Shown piece by piece: positions 51,722 through 61,665 of a stretch of 64,000 nt of DNA. The stretch's first letter is position 1, and the number at the start of each line of letters is the position of its first letter. Origin of the DNA: an uncultured Bacilli bacterium (GTDB lineage: Bacteria > Bacillota_I > Bacilli_A > RF39 > UBA660). The stretch is from positions 1 to 64,000 of the forward strand of contig CAKPMC010000008.1 of assembly GCA_934167875.1 (NCBI GenBank), written 5' to 3'. The translations under genes were made by a program, and so were the position numbers. The notes below the pieces were generated by a model. It had not been told where the DNA came from. It saw nothing but the letters and a program-made list of their open reading frames with translations, and did not search any database.

Positions 51722-53789
51722 ATGCCAGTTTCCCTTCTATACAATATTTATTATTAAATAAATCTTCATTATGAAAACGATGAGAAATAATAATAAAAGT
51801 TTTATCAGGAAAATTATTAAATAAATTTACTAGTATTTGTCTTTCTTTTTCTATATCAACTTGATTTAATGCTTCATCTAATATATAAATATCAGCATTT
51901 CGTAATAGAGATCTCGCCAATATAACTCTTTGTCTTTGTCCACCACTAATATTAAATCCATTTTCTTCTAATAACATATCGTAAGTCAAAATATTTTTTT
52001 CTACAAACTCATCAATTAAGCAAAGTTTAGCTATTTTCAAAAAATAATCATAATCCACTTCTTTATCAAGTACTATATTTTGATAAACAGATTCAGTAAA
52101 AAGAATTTCTTGCTGTGATATATAACACACTTTTTCATTGTAATCACTAGCATAAGTATTAATATCTCTAGCCTCAATATAAACCATCTTATTATCAACA
52201 TTTAACTGTTTGGCTAATATTTTAGCTAAAGTACTTTTACCACTACCACTACTACCATAAATAAGTACCCTATCACCCAATGCAACTTTTAAATTAATAT
52301 TATCTAATAATAAATCTTTACCATTATAAGAAAAATGTAAATTATTAATATCAATATTACCAAGTTGCTTATTAACAGTTTTTTTATGTTTTACTTTTGA
52401 GGATATTTCGACTTCATATAGTTCTGATAGTCTTTTTAAAGAAATTTTTGCCTCTTTCCAAGCTAAATTTAAATCAATAATATTTTTAATTGGTTCTAAT
52501 AAATAACTAATTAAAGCCATAAAAGTTATCAAATAAGTTAATTCTAATTCACCAGTAACAACTAAATAACTTCCAACTATCATTACTAAAAATGTACCTA
52601 TTTCATTAATAAAGTTTTTAAAAAACTGTTCTACAATAAAAAGATGATTAGTAAAATAACTTTTTTTATTATATTTACTGCATTTTAATAAAAAATTATT
52701 TTCAATAAATGATTGAATATTTTGGTTTCTAATAGTCTCAACTCCACTAATTGTTTCAACCATAAAAGAATTTAATAGTGATGAGGCTTGCTTACTTTTT
52801 TGAATATTATTATCAAGTGGTTTTTGAAAAATAAACATTATTATTAAGAATAAAATAACTATTAATAACACTATTAAAGTAAGTTTTATATTAATAAATA
52901 ATAATGTTATAAAGACAAATAATGCTAGTGAGAAATCCAGGAATAAAGTAATAAATATTTTAGAAATGACGTCTCTAATATTTACTATATCATTCATTCT
53001 AGCTATTATTTCACCAGTAGTTCTATTTTTATAATAGAGGTATGGGAGTGATAGAATATGATGATAAACATCTAAAAGTAAACTTCTATCAAGTTCATGA
53101 TTTAAAGTATTAACAGTACAATTTCGATAATAACTAAACAATTCTTTAATAAAAATAAAGTAAAGAAACAAGAAAGAAATTAAGAACAGATTTTTTATGC
53201 AGCCATATTCAATTACATATTCCATTAGAAATTTTAATTGAAATGAACAAATAATATTTAAGAAAGTAATTATTATTGATATAAATATAGTATAAAGTAA
53301 TTTAGTTTTATACTTTGATATAAAGTTAAATATTAAATCTTTTAGCACCGTATTTTTTTCAATATATTTAACTTTTTTATAGGGTTTTAATAATATAAAT
53401 TGATTAGTAGTTATTTTTTCAAATTCCGAAAACGACATTTTAGTAAGATTCTTTTTACTAGGATCAGCAATTAAAATAGTTTTCTTTTTTCTGTTAATAC
53501 CATAAATTACCACAAAATGTTGATAACTCTTTTTTATTACCACATGACTGATGCAAGGAATAAATTCATCTTTTAGGTTAATTATTTTTCCTTTAACACC
53601 AAAAGCAGAAAATCCAAGTTGCTTAGCACCCTCTATTAAAGAATAAGCACTAACACCATCTTTCGTAGTATGGGTTATATTTCTTAAATATTCCCTAGAT
53701 ACACCACCACCATAATATCTAGTTAACATTTGTAAGCAACATACTCCACAATCTTTTAAATCAGTTTGCGATTCAAATGGATATTTCAC
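51711..53789 (-). CDS. C39-peptidase ABC transporter (bacteriocin processing and export)
   Basis: A 692-residue exporter. The N-terminal C39 peptidase shows YPFESQTDLKDCGVCCLQML (catalytic Cys near residue 14) and the His and Asp in YQHFVVIYGI and LIADPSKK. A six-helix membrane domain follows (about 160-430). The ATPase has GSSGSGKSTLAKILA (Walker A, about 517-531), NISGGQRQRVILARSL (signature) and ADIYILDEALNQVD (Walker B). It cleaves double-Gly leaders and exports the peptide. The GTG start at 53789 follows GGGAGGTGATAGAA. Neighbours are the accessory gene and two double-Gly peptides. Confidence 0.93.
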   Translation of the reverse strand: MKYPFESQTDLKDCGVCCLQMLTRYYGGGVSREYLRNITHTTKDGVSAYSLIEGAKQLGFSAFGVKGKIINLKDEFIPCISHVVIKKSYQHFVVIYGINRKKKTILIADPSKKNLTKMSFSEFEKITTNQFILLKPYKKVKYIEKNTVLKDLIFNFISKYKTKLLYTIFISIIITFLNIICSFQLKFLMEYVIEYGCIKNLFLISFLFLYFIFIKELFSYYRNCTVNTLNHELDRSLLLDVYHHILSLPYLYYKNRTTGEIIARMNDIVNIRDVISKIFITLFLDFSLALFVFITLLFINIKLTLIVLLIVILFLIIMFIFQKPLDNNIQKSKQASSLLNSFMVETISGVETIRNQNIQSFIENNFLLKCSKYNKKSYFTNHLFIVEQFFKNFINEIGTFLVMIVGSYLVVTGELELTYLITFMALISYLLEPIKNIIDLNLAWKEAKISLKRLSELYEVEISSKVKHKKTVNKQLGNIDINNLHFSYNGKDLLLDNINLKVALGDRVLIYGSSGSGKSTLAKILAKQLNVDNKMVYIEARDINTYASDYNEKVCYISQQEILFTESVYQNIVLDKEVDYDYFLKIAKLCLIDEFVEKNILTYDMLLEENGFNISGGQRQRVILARSLLRNADIYILDEALNQVDIEKERQILVNLFNNFPDKTFIIISHRFHNEDLFNNKYCIEGKLAYEK

Positions 53790-53848
53790 TTCTATCACCT
53801 CCCAATTGTATTATTTCTGTTTTTTTATAAATATCTAAAAAAAATAAA

Positions 53849-53873
53849 AAAAAGATCAAAAAATGATCTTTTT
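53849..53873 (-). terminator. Terminator of addA
   Basis: AAAAAGATCA / TGATCTTTTT with a 5-base loop over the addA stop, followed by a long T run on the minus strand. The remaining gap to the exporter gene (53790-53848) must hold the exporter promoter; no clear one was found. Confidence 0.85.
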
Positions 53874-56800
53874 AGTTTAATTTTTCCATAGTTTTATCAA
53901 TAATTGAATATAAATATATATCTACTTTCTTTCTACTTTTATTTTCTATATACTTACGATAACCATCTAACTGCTTAACATAATTTATATCATTAATACT
54001 CTTTAATTTATAATCAATTATATCAATATGGTCATCATATTCTAAAATTAAATCAATAATACCATGTTTTTCTTCATTATCTATATTTGTATAAAATTCA
54101 TATTCTTTAACGATATTAGCAGAATTAATATTTGTCAATAAAGGTTGACTTAAAAATTTAATAATGCATTGCTTTTCGTAATCAGTCATAGCTAATTTAT
54201 CAAATTCTGGATTTTTAAAATCAACTAATTCAAATAATTTATGTATTCTAGTACCAAACCTCATATTATTCATAGTATTTTTATCTATTAATGAATTAAC
54301 ACTCTTAGAAAAATGTTCTTTAGTTAATATTTGTTTTTCATATGTATATTCAGAAACATTTAATTTAACATCAGTACTAAGATTATCTGGTAACTTATTT
54401 ACATTTAATATTTTATAATCATTAGAAATAGGAATATTATCCAATTGAATATCTACAATTCTACTATCAACATCCTCATATATACTTTTTAAAATATCTA
54501 AGAATGAACGATACTGTTCCCTAATAACATCAGAAACAATATTATTATCTTTATCAGTACTATTTTCATCAAGACTAGCAATCATTATCATTTTTTCCTT
54601 GCATCTTGTTAGAGCCACATAAAACAATCTAATTTTTTCGCCTATTTCTTCAAAATAATATTTTTGTTTCAATAAATTCTTATAAAATGTATCCTGATAC
54701 CCATTCTTAAAGCAAGGAGTTATAATGCCATATTCATTATCATATAATATTTTTTCTTTTAATTCACTCACATTAAAAGAAGCTCCAAGTCCACTATAAT
54801 AACATATCGGATATTCTAATCCTTTAGATTTATGAATAGTCATAATCTTACAACTATTATCGTCTCCTACTGATACCGGAATTTTTATTTCTTTTTTACT
54901 ACTAATTATATCATCTAAATAAACAATAAATTTATGGTAATCATAGCCTATATCTTGTAGTGATTCTGACAAATTTTTAAAGTATTCTAATACTGATATA
55001 CCCATTTGAACATTTCCAATATTTATTAATTTCATATTAAAATCATAAGTATCAACTATACAGTTAATAAGTTCTTTTAAATTTAATTTTGGTAACATTT
55101 CTAAAATAGTTTTAGCTTTAATAATAATTTCAGAATCAAAATATAAATTATTAGTCATTGTATGAAAAATATCTTCATCAGAATAATTAAACAAATAACT
55201 TCTAGCAATACTAATAAAACTATATTTAAAAGTATTATCATAATCTTTATTTTCTAAACACTCAATTAATTTTAAAATATTACGAATTAAATAAACTTCA
55301 TTTTGATCCATAATATTTTCATCTTTTAAAATAGTTAAAGGTATTTTCATATACTCAAATATTTTCTTATACAAAGTAAATTTACTACTTCGATCCATTA
55401 AAACCACAAAATCACTATATCTAATTTTTCTTAAAATCAAAGTATCTTTATCAAATATTTGATAGTTATTATTAATTTTATCCTGTATATCTTTAGCTAT
55501 AATAAAAGCTTCTATTTCTTCTGTTTTATACCTTTTATATATAGAATCTTTTTCTATATGATAATTATAAATATCAAAATTATAGTCTTGATCTGTTTTA
55601 CCTTCATTAATATAAGTGTTGTTTCCAAAAACCATACGATGACTTTCTTGATAATTAGCCCCACCAAAATTATCATCCATTATATCATCGAATATTTGAT
55701 TGATATTAGCTAAAACTTCACAACGACTACGAAAGTTTTTATTTAAATCAATCTTTCTACCACCAAGTTCTTTAGCATAATTATCATATTTTTCTTTAAA
55801 GATAAATGGATTAGCATTACGAAAACGATAAATAGATTGTTTAATATCTCCAACCATATAAACATTATTATTTTCTATTAGTTTAATAAACTGTTCCTGT
55901 AAATCAGAAGTATCCTGGTATTCATCAATCATTATTTCATTGAAATAATTCTTAAGTTCTAGCCTAATATCTTCATTATCATGAACCAAACGAATTGCCA
56001 ACTTAGAAATATCAGTAAATTCAAATACATTCTTATTCATTTTATAAATATTTATTTTTTCATCTAAAGTTTTTATTATTGAAATTATAGCTACTATGTA
56101 ATCTTTAGTTGATAAATAATCATGAATCATATCATCAGTACTATCAAATATACACATATCTTCTATTACTTCTATCTGTTTATTTAAAGTATCTTTTAAC
56201 TTCTTAGCTTCGTCACCACTATTTTTAGGTAATCTTGGTAAAGTAATATCTAGACTATTTTTAATTTCATCATAATTAGTTGCATTTAATAGTGGTTCTA
56301 ATTGATCATAAAATTTAAAATAATCATCACCATCTAATATAATCTCTAATTTTCTAAGAATAGATTCAATTTTAGAAATATTACTTTTTAATAAAGTTTC
56401 ATATTCATTTACCCTAGCTTTAATAGTGTCAGTATCATAATATTTACTAACATAATTATCTAAGTATATTTCTTTATCATATTTAAGATCAAGTTTATTA
56501 TTTAAATCTAAAATATATTTTTTTATTTCATTATCATCTCGTAAGCAAAAATCAGTAATTAGCTTTTCAAAACAACTAGAATTTTCTTTATAGAATTTTT
56601 CAAATACTTCATCAAGCAATTCTTTTTTTAAAAGAGAAATTACATTTTCATCAACAATCGCAATATTTTTAGCTAAATTAAGTCTATCATGATATTTTTT
56701 AACTACCGATAAAGCAAATGAATCAAAAGTAGTAATATAGGCTTTATCAATACGATTAAGTTGTTCTAGTAAACCTGCTTTACTTATTTTATCACGAATT

Positions 56801-56997
56801 CTAAGCATCATTTCGTAAGCTGCTGCCTTAGTGAAAGTTAAGATTAAAATTTGATCTATATTAACTCCTGATTTTACTTTTCTTAACGTTCTTTCTGATA
56901 AAACAGCTGTTTTACCACTTCCAGCACCAGCACTAACTAAAATATTAGAACCCTCTAAATCAATAGCCTGTTGTTGTTCTTCAGTCCATCTTGGCAT
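53872..56997 (-). CDS. addA: ATP-dependent helicase/nuclease subunit A
   Basis: A 1041-residue UvrD-type helicase with a RecB-like nuclease end, half of the AddAB double-strand-break repair machine. Helicase motifs: Walker A VSAGAGSGKTAVLSER (about residues 21-36), motif II MIDEYQDTSDLQEQF, motif III YMVGDIKQSIYRFRNANP, motif V/VI KIMTIHKSKGLEYPICYYSG and RLFYVALTRCKEKM. The C-terminal PD-(D/E)XK nuclease shows HGIIDLILEY and DIIDYKLKSI. AGGAGGTGAAGTT precedes the ATG. It follows addB by 11 bases. Confidence 0.95.
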   Translation of the reverse strand: MPRWTEEQQQAIDLEGSNILVSAGAGSGKTAVLSERTLRKVKSGVNIDQILILTFTKAAAYEMMLRIRDKISKAGLLEQLNRIDKAYITTFDSFALSVVKKYHDRLNLAKNIAIVDENVISLLKKELLDEVFEKFYKENSSCFEKLITDFCLRDDNEIKKYILDLNNKLDLKYDKEIYLDNYVSKYYDTDTIKARVNEYETLLKSNISKIESILRKLEIILDGDDYFKFYDQLEPLLNATNYDEIKNSLDITLPRLPKNSGDEAKKLKDTLNKQIEVIEDMCIFDSTDDMIHDYLSTKDYIVAIISIIKTLDEKINIYKMNKNVFEFTDISKLAIRLVHDNEDIRLELKNYFNEIMIDEYQDTSDLQEQFIKLIENNNVYMVGDIKQSIYRFRNANPFIFKEKYDNYAKELGGRKIDLNKNFRSRCEVLANINQIFDDIMDDNFGGANYQESHRMVFGNNTYINEGKTDQDYNFDIYNYHIEKDSIYKRYKTEEIEAFIIAKDIQDKINNNYQIFDKDTLILRKIRYSDFVVLMDRSSKFTLYKKIFEYMKIPLTILKDENIMDQNEVYLIRNILKLIECLENKDYDNTFKYSFISIARSYLFNYSDEDIFHTMTNNLYFDSEIIIKAKTILEMLPKLNLKELINCIVDTYDFNMKLINIGNVQMGISVLEYFKNLSESLQDIGYDYHKFIVYLDDIISSKKEIKIPVSVGDDNSCKIMTIHKSKGLEYPICYYSGLGASFNVSELKEKILYDNEYGIITPCFKNGYQDTFYKNLLKQKYYFEEIGEKIRLFYVALTRCKEKMIMIASLDENSTDKDNNIVSDVIREQYRSFLDILKSIYEDVDSRIVDIQLDNIPISNDYKILNVNKLPDNLSTDVKLNVSEYTYEKQILTKEHFSKSVNSLIDKNTMNNMRFGTRIHKLFELVDFKNPEFDKLAMTDYEKQCIIKFLSQPLLTNINSANIVKEYEFYTNIDNEEKHGIIDLILEYDDHIDIIDYKLKSINDINYVKQLDGYRKYIENKSRKKVDIYLYSIIDKTMEKLN

Positions 56998-57008
56998 AAC
57001 TTCACCTC

Positions 57009-59375
57009 CTAATCACTTAAAAAATCCAAATTTTGATGCTTTTCAAGTTCTACTGTATCTTCTTCTTTTTTATAACATATATCTCGATAACTACAGAATT
57101 CACAACCAATATTATCTTTATCTATTTTTTTAGGATTAATTAAAAATTCACCATTCAATATGCTATTAACAGCTTTATTTATGTTCTTATCTACTATTTC
57201 ATCTATTTTATTAATTTGTTTGTCATTTAATACTTTAGAATAAGCATAGAAGCCCTCTTTCTTTTTCTTTAAACCACTTATCATAGCACTATCTTGATAA
57301 GTCATATCATACTTTTCTAATAAATCCTCTTTATCTGTAGAGTAGCCAACAAGTTTTAAGGCATTTTCTTTTAATTCATCAAGTGTTTTATCCTTAACTA
57401 CCTTCATTTCTTTATTAATTATTTTTTGTAGATAAAAACCTACTATTTCCAAATTAGGAAACAAAGCACTTCTCTTAACAAAATATAAATATATAGGTAA
57501 TTGCATACCAATACCATAAATTATATTATTTAAATTAGAAGGTAAATGACCAGTTTTATAATCAACTATACTAACCAAAGTATGATTATCATTTTTTAAG
57601 TAACAGATTTTATCTACTACTCCTACAAAATTAACTGGTATATTGTAGTTATTAATAATTGGTAAACTAAATCTTTTTTCATACAAATATGAATCAAAAG
57701 TAGTATATGATAAATGTTTTTTTATTATCTGAATATCATATTTTAGTTCTGTTTTTAATTTATCTAATAAAATTAATTTAGCTAAAGTAAATTCATATTT
57801 GCTAGCTTCTTCATTCCAAGCTTGATCAAAATCAAAGTCATCACTAAAACACTTTGATAAAACATAATGAAAAATATTACCAATATTCTGATAAAAATCA
57901 TCAATATTCTCTTGTTTTATTTTTAATATATTACTTATATAATAACGGAAACTACAACGATAATATTCATCTATCGTTGAATAAGATACTGTAAATGGTT
58001 GCTTTAAATGATCTAATAATTCCTTTTGATCAATACCAGTAAATTGATTATTATATTTACGATATTCAATATCAGGATAATTAAATCTTAATATATCCAT
58101 TTCATCATTATGGATACCATATTTATAATAATTATCATAATTTTTAGCTAATAGTATCTTATTTAAATCATTTGAAAAATTATATATAGTTTTAGGATTT
58201 TTAATAATTTCATAACCTTCCTCTTGAATTATAAGAGAAGGATTATAAGATTCAAAAGCTGTTTTTAATTTATAAGATATAAACATATTACATTTTTGAC
58301 TTAAATTATTTTTTAGCTTATTAATACTATTAATATTTAAGTCATTACTTGTAAATAAATTAAGTTCTTGTTTCATATTATCTGTTAATAGTTCTTCATC
58401 TTTATGAATAATAGGATAATTTTCTTTATTAAATCCTAATAAATAGACATAATCAGTATCATTTATTTCTTCTATAGAAATAGTATTAATACTGTTAGTA
58501 ATAGCCTCATTACTGATAAAAGTATGTTTTAAATCATATTCAATTAAATTATATAGTTCAATAGTATTAACACTTAATTCTATATATTCATTAAAAATAG
58601 AAATTATTTGATTAAAAACACTTGTATCAACTTTATCTCTTAATTGTTCAATTATTTCTAAAAAAGTTATGTTATTACTTATTAGTTCAAGAATTTTATT
58701 TCCAACAGGAAGATTATAGATAGATACCTTATTTTCAATATTAATTGGTAGTTTTGCCAACTTAAAAATTCTTTTTAATGGTTCAATATATTCACTGGAT
58801 GGATTTATTAATTTAATATCACTAATATTAATACCAGTATCCAATTTACTTTTTATATCAGAAGCAACATATATTAATTCTTGATCTATATCGTTAAATT
58901 CAAATACTGTATGTTTTCTCTTATCATTTGAAATATTAATACTACTATAATTATAATTTTTAAAAATATTTAAATAAAAATCATCTAACTTACCACAACC
59001 TAAAATTATTATGTTAGTATTACTTAAGTAATATTTAAAATTATCGTCAAATATAAGTAAATTATTATTTATAAGATCATTTTTAATATCTAGTAATTGA
59101 TTTAATTTAGTAGAATTATATTTTTTGTTTTCAATGTAATAACATGCATCGATATACTCTAATACTATTTCATATTTTAAATTTAATTTTTTCATTAAAT
59201 AGTAAATAGCTTTTTTGTCATAATCAAAGAAATAATTTTTTTTAAATTCAATCAAATCCATTATTCTAAAAGAAACGATTTTATTATTATTATTTATTTC
59301 ATTTACTATTTTTCTTTTTAAAGTATTGGGACAAATTATTAAATTGTTATCTTTTAAATATTCTGTTATCATCAT
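57009..59375 (-). CDS. addB: AddB-like nuclease subunit
   Basis: A 788-residue partner of AddA, much shorter than Bacillus AddB (about 1166). The C-terminal PD-(D/E)XK nuclease shows FVGVVDKICYLKND and VSIVDYKTGHLPSN, and four Cys (in YYRCSFRYYI and GCEFCSYRDIC) fit the iron-sulfur staple of AddB. A Walker A motif is not visible near the start (IICPNTLKRKIVNE), so the helicase-like N-terminal part is degenerate or inactive. It lies upstream of addA in the same operon, which supports the assignment. Confidence 0.87.
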   Translation of the reverse strand: MMITEYLKDNNLIICPNTLKRKIVNEINNNNKIVSFRIMDLIEFKKNYFFDYDKKAIYYLMKKLNLKYEIVLEYIDACYYIENKKYNSTKLNQLLDIKNDLINNNLLIFDDNFKYYLSNTNIIILGCGKLDDFYLNIFKNYNYSSINISNDKRKHTVFEFNDIDQELIYVASDIKSKLDTGINISDIKLINPSSEYIEPLKRIFKLAKLPINIENKVSIYNLPVGNKILELISNNITFLEIIEQLRDKVDTSVFNQIISIFNEYIELSVNTIELYNLIEYDLKHTFISNEAITNSINTISIEEINDTDYVYLLGFNKENYPIIHKDEELLTDNMKQELNLFTSNDLNINSINKLKNNLSQKCNMFISYKLKTAFESYNPSLIIQEEGYEIIKNPKTIYNFSNDLNKILLAKNYDNYYKYGIHNDEMDILRFNYPDIEYRKYNNQFTGIDQKELLDHLKQPFTVSYSTIDEYYRCSFRYYISNILKIKQENIDDFYQNIGNIFHYVLSKCFSDDFDFDQAWNEEASKYEFTLAKLILLDKLKTELKYDIQIIKKHLSYTTFDSYLYEKRFSLPIINNYNIPVNFVGVVDKICYLKNDNHTLVSIVDYKTGHLPSNLNNIIYGIGMQLPIYLYFVKRSALFPNLEIVGFYLQKIINKEMKVVKDKTLDELKENALKLVGYSTDKEDLLEKYDMTYQDSAMISGLKKKKEGFYAYSKVLNDKQINKIDEIVDKNINKAVNSILNGEFLINPKKIDKDNIGCEFCSYRDICYKKEEDTVELEKHQNLDFLSD

Positions 59376-59450
59376 ATCACCGCATTTTCTATTAACATTA
59401 TACCAAATAGATATTATATTTCATAGTAGAAAGAAAAAATAAGCAAGAAA

Positions 59451-59474
59451 AAAACATACCATATGGTATGTTTT
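59451..59474 (-). terminator. Intrinsic terminator of the TasA-like gene
   Basis: A perfect 11-bp stem AAAACATACCA / TGGTATGTTTT with TA between, followed on the minus strand by TTTCTTGC. Confidence 0.85.
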
Positions 59475-59483
59475 AACTACTTA

Positions 59484-60362
59484 TTATTGACCAGCATTTA
59501 CTACTGTAGCATTAGCATAAACGTTAACAGTTACAGTGAATGACCTAGCATTGTATAAGTATAATTGTTCACTTGCTACATATTTAGCTTTTTCTTCATC
59601 ACTAGTTAAAGCATTGTATTCAGCTTCAGTTAAAGCAACTTTATTAGTATTGTCTACATAAGCAATTCTAGTATAGTTAGCTTTTTCTTCTTCGCTTAAA
59701 GCATAGTAAGCAGTTGAAGTGATTAAAGTTCCATCAGTTTTCTTGAATTCTAATGGAGAATAATCAGTGTCAGTTCCATTTTCAGTAGTTCCATCTCCAG
59801 CTATCCACATTCTTAACTTGAAGTCTTGTGAGTAGTTAGTACTACTTGCTGGAACTGTACCATTGTAGATAGTTTTTTCAACAGCTACATCAGTACCAAC
59901 TTTACTAGTTTGAGTTAAGCTAGCAAAAGTTTTAACAACATCGCCATTAACTGTTAATGGGGCAGCAGTTTCAGCACCACCATTTACAGTAGTTAAATAT
60001 AATTTAACTTTGTCTTGTAAATCTTTGTCTGAATCAGCTTTCATTCTAGCAGTTACTTCATATGGAATAGCTGTCTTGCTAGTAGTCTTAGCAGTTACTT
60101 GGAAATCAAATACATTGTTATCACCTGTTAAAGCTTTTCCATCAGTATCTGACATTGGTAATGCTTCAGTAATTTTAATTCCATTACCTGTAGCTTCTTT
60201 TTCATCATATAAGAATGTAATTGTTCCTGTAGTAATTGTGTTTTCTGTTGTGCCTTCTTTTGCATATGAGAAGAATGCATAAGTAACACCAGCAGTAATC
60301 AAAACTAAACTAAGTACACCAATAACTGATAAAACTATACCTGTCGTTTTTTTCTTGTTCAT
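59484..60362 (-). CDS. TasA/camelysin-like secreted matrix protein with internal repeats
   Basis: A 292-residue secreted protein. The signal peptide region SVIGVLSLVLITAGVTYAFF is followed by SYAKEGTTENTITTGTITFL, a pattern of TasA/camelysin-type SipW-dependent proteins (A/TYAFFS...NT.T.GT). A Thr/Ala-rich beta domain spans about residues 30-200. A tail holds two similar repeats: STAYYALSEEEKANYTRIAY and LTEAEYNALTSDEEKAKYVA. No SipW signal peptidase is in the window. A strong promoter, a good ribosome site (GTAGGAGGATAGAAA) and a terminator suggest high expression as a single gene. Its DNA is visibly less AT-rich than its neighbours, in part from Ala/Thr/Gly content. Confidence 0.65.
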   Translation of the reverse strand: MNKKKTTGIVLSVIGVLSLVLITAGVTYAFFSYAKEGTTENTITTGTITFLYDEKEATGNGIKITEALPMSDTDGKALTGDNNVFDFQVTAKTTSKTAIPYEVTARMKADSDKDLQDKVKLYLTTVNGGAETAAPLTVNGDVVKTFASLTQTSKVGTDVAVEKTIYNGTVPASSTNYSQDFKLRMWIAGDGTTENGTDTDYSPLEFKKTDGTLITSTAYYALSEEEKANYTRIAYVDNTNKVALTEAEYNALTSDEEKAKYVASEQLYLYNARSFTVTVNVYANATVVNAGQ

Positions 60363-60410
60363 TTTCTATCCTCCTACAACATATTTCAGATATCTTCATA
60401 TCCTAAACTA

Positions 60411-60438
60411 ATTATAGCAAAACCATATTTTTTTTCAA
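60411..60438 (-). promoter_or_regulatory. Strong promoter of the TasA-like gene
   Basis: TTGAAA (60433-60438), 16-base spacer ending TGC, then TATAAT (60411-60416) on the minus strand; this is an extended -10 (TGcTATAAT). Confidence 0.85.
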
Positions 60439-60449
60439 TAGTAAATTAA

Positions 60450-61622
60450 CTAAAATTCAAACAAATTTTTATAATTATTTATTTCACCTTGTAAATTAAG
60501 GTTATCAGCAAAATCAAAGAAATAATCATATCTAAAAATAGAATAACCAATACAATTAGTTAAATTTCTAGCTACCTGAATTTGCTTTTTTATTATATTA
60601 TCATTCTCAATCCATTCATATTTACCATTCTTAGCATAATTATCAATAGATCCTGATTTATACAAAGATAAAGCAACAATCAATTTCGTATTATTTTTAA
60701 TTAAACTGTTCCATTCATTAAGCGTTTTAATATAAGGTTTAGCTTCATTATTAAAACCATAATATAATTGTGGCATAATAAAATCAATATAACCATCATC
60801 CTTAAGCCATTTTTTCACATCAGCATAATGAATTTCATAATTATTATTTATATTACCATCTGGTGAAATACCAAACTGAATCTTAGGATTTATATTTTTA
60901 ATATTTTTATATATGCTACTGATTAGTTCATTAACTTTACTAAGCCTATAGTCAGTTAACGAAATACTATTTTCTACTTCCTTATAATCAACTAAATCAA
61001 TAGAATCATCAGGGTAAAAATAATCATCCATAATGATTCCATCAACCTGATAATTAGTAACTATTTCTTTAACCCCATCTACAATTAAATTAATAACTTC
61101 TTGACTACTAGGATTATAAAAGATACCCCTATCCTTAATAATTTTAACATTATTTGTATCCAACCACTTATAAGCCGGATTATTAACACTTATTTTAGTT
61201 ATATCTGTATCATTTGAAATACGATATGGATTAATCCAAGCATATATTTCGATATTTTTAGCTTTAGCAGTTTTAATAAAGTAATCTAAAATATCTACTG
61301 TTAGTTCATCCCCTTGATTTTCTACCACAGTATATGAAGATGGAAAAATACTAGATTTATATATACTATCAGAAAAAGGTCTAACCTGTAGATATACTCT
61401 ATTAAAATGTAATTTACTTATATTATCTATAATATTACTAATTTCAGACTTTATTTTTTTACTATCTTTATTATTTAAATACTTTGTACATTCAATATAA
61501 GAAACAAATATTCCCCTACTTTCCTTATCTATATTAGTTTCTTCTTCAGTTAAACTATATAATTTAAACATACAAAAAGCAGTAACGACAATTACTGCTA
61601 TTAACCATAATTTTTTATTCAT
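60450..61622 (-). CDS. GHL10-family glycoside hydrolase-like surface protein
   Basis: A 390-residue membrane-anchored or secreted protein. An N-terminal signal-anchor (LWLIAVIVVTAFCMFKLYSL) precedes a GHL10 (DUF187) TIM-barrel with SRGIFVSYIECTKYL, VYLQVRPFSDSIYKSSIFPS (about residues 78-97), EIYAWINPYRIS, IIMDDYFYPDD (candidate catalytic Asp residues) and QFGISPDGNINNNYE. The family is linked to peptidoglycan glycan-strand cleavage (DigH in E. coli). It lies between the TasA-like gene and the M16 pair; its own promoter was not identified. Confidence 0.85.
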   Translation of the reverse strand: MNKKLWLIAVIVVTAFCMFKLYSLTEEETNIDKESRGIFVSYIECTKYLNNKDSKKIKSEISNIIDNISKLHFNRVYLQVRPFSDSIYKSSIFPSSYTVVENQGDELTVDILDYFIKTAKAKNIEIYAWINPYRISNDTDITKISVNNPAYKWLDTNNVKIIKDRGIFYNPSSQEVINLIVDGVKEIVTNYQVDGIIMDDYFYPDDSIDLVDYKEVENSISLTDYRLSKVNELISSIYKNIKNINPKIQFGISPDGNINNNYEIHYADVKKWLKDDGYIDFIMPQLYYGFNNEAKPYIKTLNEWNSLIKNNTKLIVALSLYKSGSIDNYAKNGKYEWIENDNIIKKQIQVARNLTNCIGYSIFRYDYFFDFADNLNLQGEINNYKNLFEF

Positions 61623-61665
61623 ATCATCACCTAATACATAATATGTACAAGCTATACTAATATGT

